Shown here: piece by piece, positions 60,984-64,000 of the stretch
Layout of the letters: each line of letters starts with the position of its first letter
How positions within the stretch are numbered: the first letter of the stretch is position 1
Notes under the pieces: model-generated
Database searches by the model: none
Seen by the model: only the letters and a program-made list of their open reading frames with translations
Told to the model about the DNA's origin: nothing
Program-made: the position numbers and the translations under genes
Assembly (NCBI GenBank): GCA_964478225.1
Contig: CAYZHM010000001.1
Coordinates: forward strand, 124,001-188,000
Reading direction: 5' to 3'
Source of the DNA: CAYZHM01 sp964478225
Lineage (GTDB): Bacteria; Pseudomonadota; Alphaproteobacteria; Micavibrionales; Micavibrionaceae
Length of the DNA: 64,000 bases

Positions 60984-62888
60984 ATGAGAAAGACCTTATT
61001 ACTCGCTGCAAGCTGGATGTTTTTGCTGCCTAACATTGCTTTGGCGCAGCAGCAAAATGACATTAGTCCGAACCCTATTGAGGGGGTGAGTATTACCTCA
61101 AATTCAGATAATAGCCCCGGTGAATTTATTCAGATGCAAGATAGTGGGCAGGTTGTCTTCTATGCTGATGGGGATGTACAGACGAATGTCGGGAATGACA
61201 ATAATGTTACCCTTTTTTATGATGACGATAATGATGGATCTGGCACGTTTGCGATTACGACAGGTGGGACAAATGTTTTAACGGCCAACAATGCTGGGAC
61301 TGTTACTATTCAGAATGCCATGATCACGAATGGTATTAACAACGGGACGGACGGCATTACAAATGCCGGGGCTATAAGCGGAGTGACGACTTTGGGGACT
61401 TCGGGGTTGGCGACTTTAAACTCGGCAAGTGTAACGAATAACGCAACTGTTGGCGGGACTTTAGGCGTTACCGGAAACACCACCTTATCTACTGTCAGTA
61501 CTTCTGGTTTGGCAACGTTGAATTCTGCTAGTGTGACCAATAACGCGACAGTGGGAGGCACGTTCGGCGTTACTGGAAATACATCCTTATCTACCGTCAG
61601 TACTTCAGGCTTGGCGACATTGAATTCGGCAAGCGTGACGAACAACGCAACTGTTGGCGGGACATTGGGTGTGACGGGCAATACCACTCTATCTACTGTC
61701 AGTACTTCTGGTTTAGCCACCCTAAACTCAGCCAGCGTTACCAATAACGCAACTGTTGGAGGCACGTTGGGCGTTACTGGAAATACAACCCTGTCAACAG
61801 TTAGCACTTCAGGCTTGGCGACATTGAATTCGGCAAGCGTGACGAACAATGCGACAGTCGGAGGAACTCTGGGTGTCACAGGCAACACCACTTTATCTAC
61901 CGTCAGCACCTCTGGTTTGGCCACCCTAAACTCAGCCAGCATTACCAACAATGCAACTGTGGGAGGCACATTGGGCGTTACGGGAGCGACCACGTTGAAT
62001 GGCGCAACGGCGGTGAATAATACATTTTCTGTGGATACGAACGGGGCTGCGGCTGGCGGCACGCGGTTGACTGTAGACGCAACAGCAGCAACCGTGACCA
62101 GCACGAATGGAAACACATCAAGTACCGTTAACAATAACGGGCATATTCTGACCCATTTTGATGGGGTGAATACGAATTCTGTGGAGATTGGCGCAACCCA
62201 AACCGGTTCAATTGGTGCTAACACTTTTGATTATGGGACGACAGTTAACGGCGGGATGCTTGTTGAAGGTGATTTGGGTGTGAATGGCAGTATTTATGCC
62301 CTTAATCCTGCAGCCAATTCAGGGATTAATGTTGGAAATAATGGTCTTGATATTAATGGGGCCACGAATACCACGTCTTTGATTGCGGATGGTAATAATA
62401 ATGCTGGTGATGGCCGTGGAGCCATTACTTTGAAGGAAACCCAAGCCAGTATTTATGTTTACAACCAGGCAACAGGAAATGCTCACGGTCTTATGATTGA
62501 CCAGACAAAGGCTGTTTTGACTGGAGGGACAACCTCGACAAGTCTAACGCTCGATGATAATGGAGCAACCTTTCAGAATACGAGTACTGGGGGCGCTGCT
62601 ACGGTTACGGGGGTGGCCGATGGTCGGAGTGATTTTGATGCGGTCAATTTTCGACAGTTACAGACAGCTCATGCAGGAATTGCCTCGGTGGCAGCGATGG
62701 CTAACGTACCGCAGATTGCTGATGGAAAGATTTTTTCTCTGGGTATGGGGTATGGACGCTTTGAAGATCAGAATGCGTTTGCTGTTGGCGGGCAAGCGCG
62801 GGTGAACAATTACATTAACCTTAAGGCCAGCGTTGGACAATCAAATGATAACAGCACTGTAGGAGCGGGTGTTGGCTTGAGTTGGTAG
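60984..62888 (+). CDS. YadA-type trimeric autotransporter
   Basis: 634 residues. Signal peptide about 1-21 (LLLAASWMFLLPNIALA), then a passenger with tandem 34-residue repeats (NSASVTNNATVGGTLGVTGN). The C-terminus ends in a YadA-like anchor: FDAVNFRQLQTAHAGIASVA, AAMANVPQIA, GKIFSLGMGYGRFEDQNAF and a final GAGVGLSW strand. Three copies would form the outer-membrane barrel. Likely adhesin; partner not known. Confidence 0.85.
   Translation: MRKTLLLAASWMFLLPNIALAQQQNDISPNPIEGVSITSNSDNSPGEFIQMQDSGQVVFYADGDVQTNVGNDNNVTLFYDDDNDGSGTFAITTGGTNVLTANNAGTVTIQNAMITNGINNGTDGITNAGAISGVTTLGTSGLATLNSASVTNNATVGGTLGVTGNTTLSTVSTSGLATLNSASVTNNATVGGTFGVTGNTSLSTVSTSGLATLNSASVTNNATVGGTLGVTGNTTLSTVSTSGLATLNSASVTNNATVGGTLGVTGNTTLSTVSTSGLATLNSASVTNNATVGGTLGVTGNTTLSTVSTSGLATLNSASITNNATVGGTLGVTGATTLNGATAVNNTFSVDTNGAAAGGTRLTVDATAATVTSTNGNTSSTVNNNGHILTHFDGVNTNSVEIGATQTGSIGANTFDYGTTVNGGMLVEGDLGVNGSIYALNPAANSGINVGNNGLDINGATNTTSLIADGNNNAGDGRGAITLKETQASIYVYNQATGNAHGLMIDQTKAVLTGGTTSTSLTLDDNGATFQNTSTGGAATVTGVADGRSDFDAVNFRQLQTAHAGIASVAAMANVPQIADGKIFSLGMGYGRFEDQNAFAVGGQARVNNYINLKASVGQSNDNSTVGAGVGLSW
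61404..61985 (+). repeat. Tandem 102-bp repeats in the autotransporter gene
   Basis: Five full copies (starting at 61404, 61506, 61608, 61710 and 61812) and a partial sixth at 61914, each coding for 34 residues beginning GLATLNSAS. Proteins are nearly identical, but many third codon positions differ. Copies 3 and 5 share one spelling of their first 38 bases and copies 4 and 6 share another, so the array also contains a 204-bp dimer period. Confidence 0.9.
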
Positions 62889-62957
62889 TGTGTTGTTGAT
62901 CATTTCAGGTTTTATGATACACAAATAGGCAGAGCTTCATTAAGAGGACTGTGGCAC

Positions 62958-63578
62958 ATGGATCTTTTTATCACCGCGTTTATTGTTATGTTTGTGGTGG
63001 TTGACCCGCTGGGGACGGCGGGCGTTTATACTGCGTTGACAGCGAAAATGGAGAGAGATGCGGCAAAGGCTGCTGCTGTCACTGCCTGTACCATTGCCTC
63101 ATGTATTCTTATAGCGTTTGGTTTTTTTGGTATCTGGATACTCAATTTGTTGTCAGTATCTATTCCGGCCTTCCGGATTGCTGGCGGTGTTTTGCTGTTT
63201 TATACCGCATTTCGAATGATCATGGGTTATCACGATCCTGATCAAATTGAATCTGAATCGGGAACCTATAAGGACAGATCTTCGATTGCTGTGTTTCCTC
63301 TCGCCATTCCTTTGTTAGCGGGCCCTGGATGTATGACAGCGGTTTTGCTTTTGATGACCGAACATCCGTCGGCTTTGAGTAAGATTGTTATTGTTTTCAC
63401 TATTATTGCAGTTCACCTTTTTGCACTGGCAACGATGTTAATGTCACGAAAGATAGGCGATTATCTTGGATCAACTGGAAATTCCTTGCTTGCCCGGATT
63501 ATGGGGGTTTTGCTGGCGGCGATGGCTGTGCAGTTTGTGATTGATGCGATAAAGCAGTTGTTGAGCGGGACATTTTAA
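62958..63578 (+). CDS. marC: MarC-family integral membrane protein
   Basis: 206 residues, about six membrane segments. Seen: FIVMFVVVDPLGTAGVYTAL at the start, FRIAGGVLLFYTAFRMIMG, and PLAIPLLAGPGCMTAVLLLM, the MarC signatures. Known family of unclear transport role; the old link to multiple antibiotic resistance is not supported. AAGAGGA lies upstream. Confidence 0.88.
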   Translation: MDLFITAFIVMFVVVDPLGTAGVYTALTAKMERDAAKAAAVTACTIASCILIAFGFFGIWILNLLSVSIPAFRIAGGVLLFYTAFRMIMGYHDPDQIESESGTYKDRSSIAVFPLAIPLLAGPGCMTAVLLLMTEHPSALSKIVIVFTIIAVHLFALATMLMSRKIGDYLGSTGNSLLARIMGVLLAAMAVQFVIDAIKQLLSGTF

Positions 63579-63590
63579 ATGAGGAAACTA

Positions 63591-64000
63591 ATGAGCACGA
63601 GCCGGTTGGAAGCCTTTAGTGATGGAGTGCTTGCGATTATTATCACGATCATGGTGCTGGAGATGAAGATCCCGCATGGAGAGGATTTTACAACGCTTGT
63701 GCCGTTACTGCCGGTTTTTTTGAGTTATGTTCTGAGCTTTATTTACCTGGCCATTTATTGGAACAACCATCATCACATGATGCATGTCACCGAGCATGTT
63801 AATGGAGCGATTTTATGGGCCAATATGCATTTGCTTTTTTGGCTTTCTCTTATCCCTTTTACGACGGGGTGGATGGGCGAAAATCATTTTGCCGCTGCTC
63901 CTGTTGCGCTTTACGGTTTTGTTTTGCTTATGGTTGCGATCGCTTATTGGATTTTGCAATATGCGATTTTGCGAGAGCATGGAAAAGATTCGTTGTTGGG
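63591..64000 (+). CDS. TMEM175-family channel, 5' part
   Basis: Open to the window end. Starts MSTSRLEAFSDGVLAIIITI, whose R-x3-FSDG motif is the hallmark of the TMEM175/DUF1211 potassium-channel family. Further membrane segments follow (FLSYVLSFIYLAIYW; MHLLFWLSLIPFTTGWMG). The ATG at 63591 follows GAGGAAA; an earlier ATG at 63579 is possible. The C-terminal part lies outside. Confidence 0.85.
   Translation, partial: MSTSRLEAFSDGVLAIIITIMVLEMKIPHGEDFTTLVPLLPVFLSYVLSFIYLAIYWNNHHHMMHVTEHVNGAILWANMHLLFWLSLIPFTTGWMGENHFAAAPVALYGFVLLMVAIAYWILQYAILREHGKDSLL

Noticed and set aside
61310..62224. 304-codon minus-strand frame with repeats
   Set aside because: Antisense image of the autotransporter repeats; the plus strand has signal peptide and YadA anchor.

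Overview
The window looks like chromosome of an alphaproteobacterium of moderate G+C. The evidence is the complete SUF operon, an alphaproteobacterial-type Fur, fabA-fabB-fabI, gatC-gatA-gatB, an intracellular PHA depolymerase, DUF1491 and the rbfA-truB-rpsO block. The species cannot be named from sequence alone; a Micavibrio-like or Rhodospirillales-like lineage would fit. There are no rRNA genes, CRISPR arrays, transposase genes or phage structural genes. Layout: 1-40.5 kb is ordinary core genome. It runs rbfA (cut by the window edge)-truB-rpsO, small hypotheticals, gpmA, pnp, a GDPD phosphodiesterase, a fatty-acid block (fabA, a 53-codon ORF not described here before, fabB, fabI, all on the minus strand), dusA, and the minus-strand suf operon (sufB, membrane protein, sufC, sufD, unknown, sufS, sufT, sufA). 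Next come prfC, a hyaluronidase-like protein, an entericidin-type lipoprotein, DUF1491, fur, an orphan PAS histidine kinase with a degenerate GGDEF protein, tgt, rpmB, cobD, phaZ, a YgjP-type metallopeptidase, ruvX, gatCA, an exported Cys protein, gatB, an AhpD-like protein, and a lactonase-like/SRPBCC/MFS operon. 40.6-60.2 kb is a visibly G+C-richer genomic island directly abutting the 3' end of tRNA-Ser(GCT). Its left half has a DUF2924 protein, a large serine recombinase, a small partner gene, an excisionase-like HTH protein, unknowns and a 793-residue Toprim/D5-type primase-helicase, followed by a non-coding stretch with iteron-like TGACGC repeats. This is a replicating, satellite-like or integrative element without capsid or conjugation genes. 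Its right half is metal-resistance cargo. A cnrYXH-like regulatory trio (membrane anti-sigma, periplasmic sensor, ECF sigma factor) precedes a CBA-type RND efflux pump. Four small exported metal-site proteins follow (His-rich, lipoprotein, HxHP-repeat, Cys-rich), then csoR with an operator-like palindrome and a copper P1B-ATPase. 60.3-64 kb returns to host-like composition, with a membrane protein, a YadA-type trimeric autotransporter with 102-bp repeats, a MarC-family protein and the start of a TMEM175-type channel. The most notable points are the CnrX-like sensor whose five candidate metal ligands keep the spacing of the model protein, paired with a pump whose helix-4 motif is not the Cnr type; the candidate replication origin behind the primase; the conserved-looking micro-ORF between fabA and fabB; a Tgt that has lost two zinc cysteines; and the higher-order repeat structure of the autotransporter. 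All functional calls are from reading motifs and context; no database search was run.
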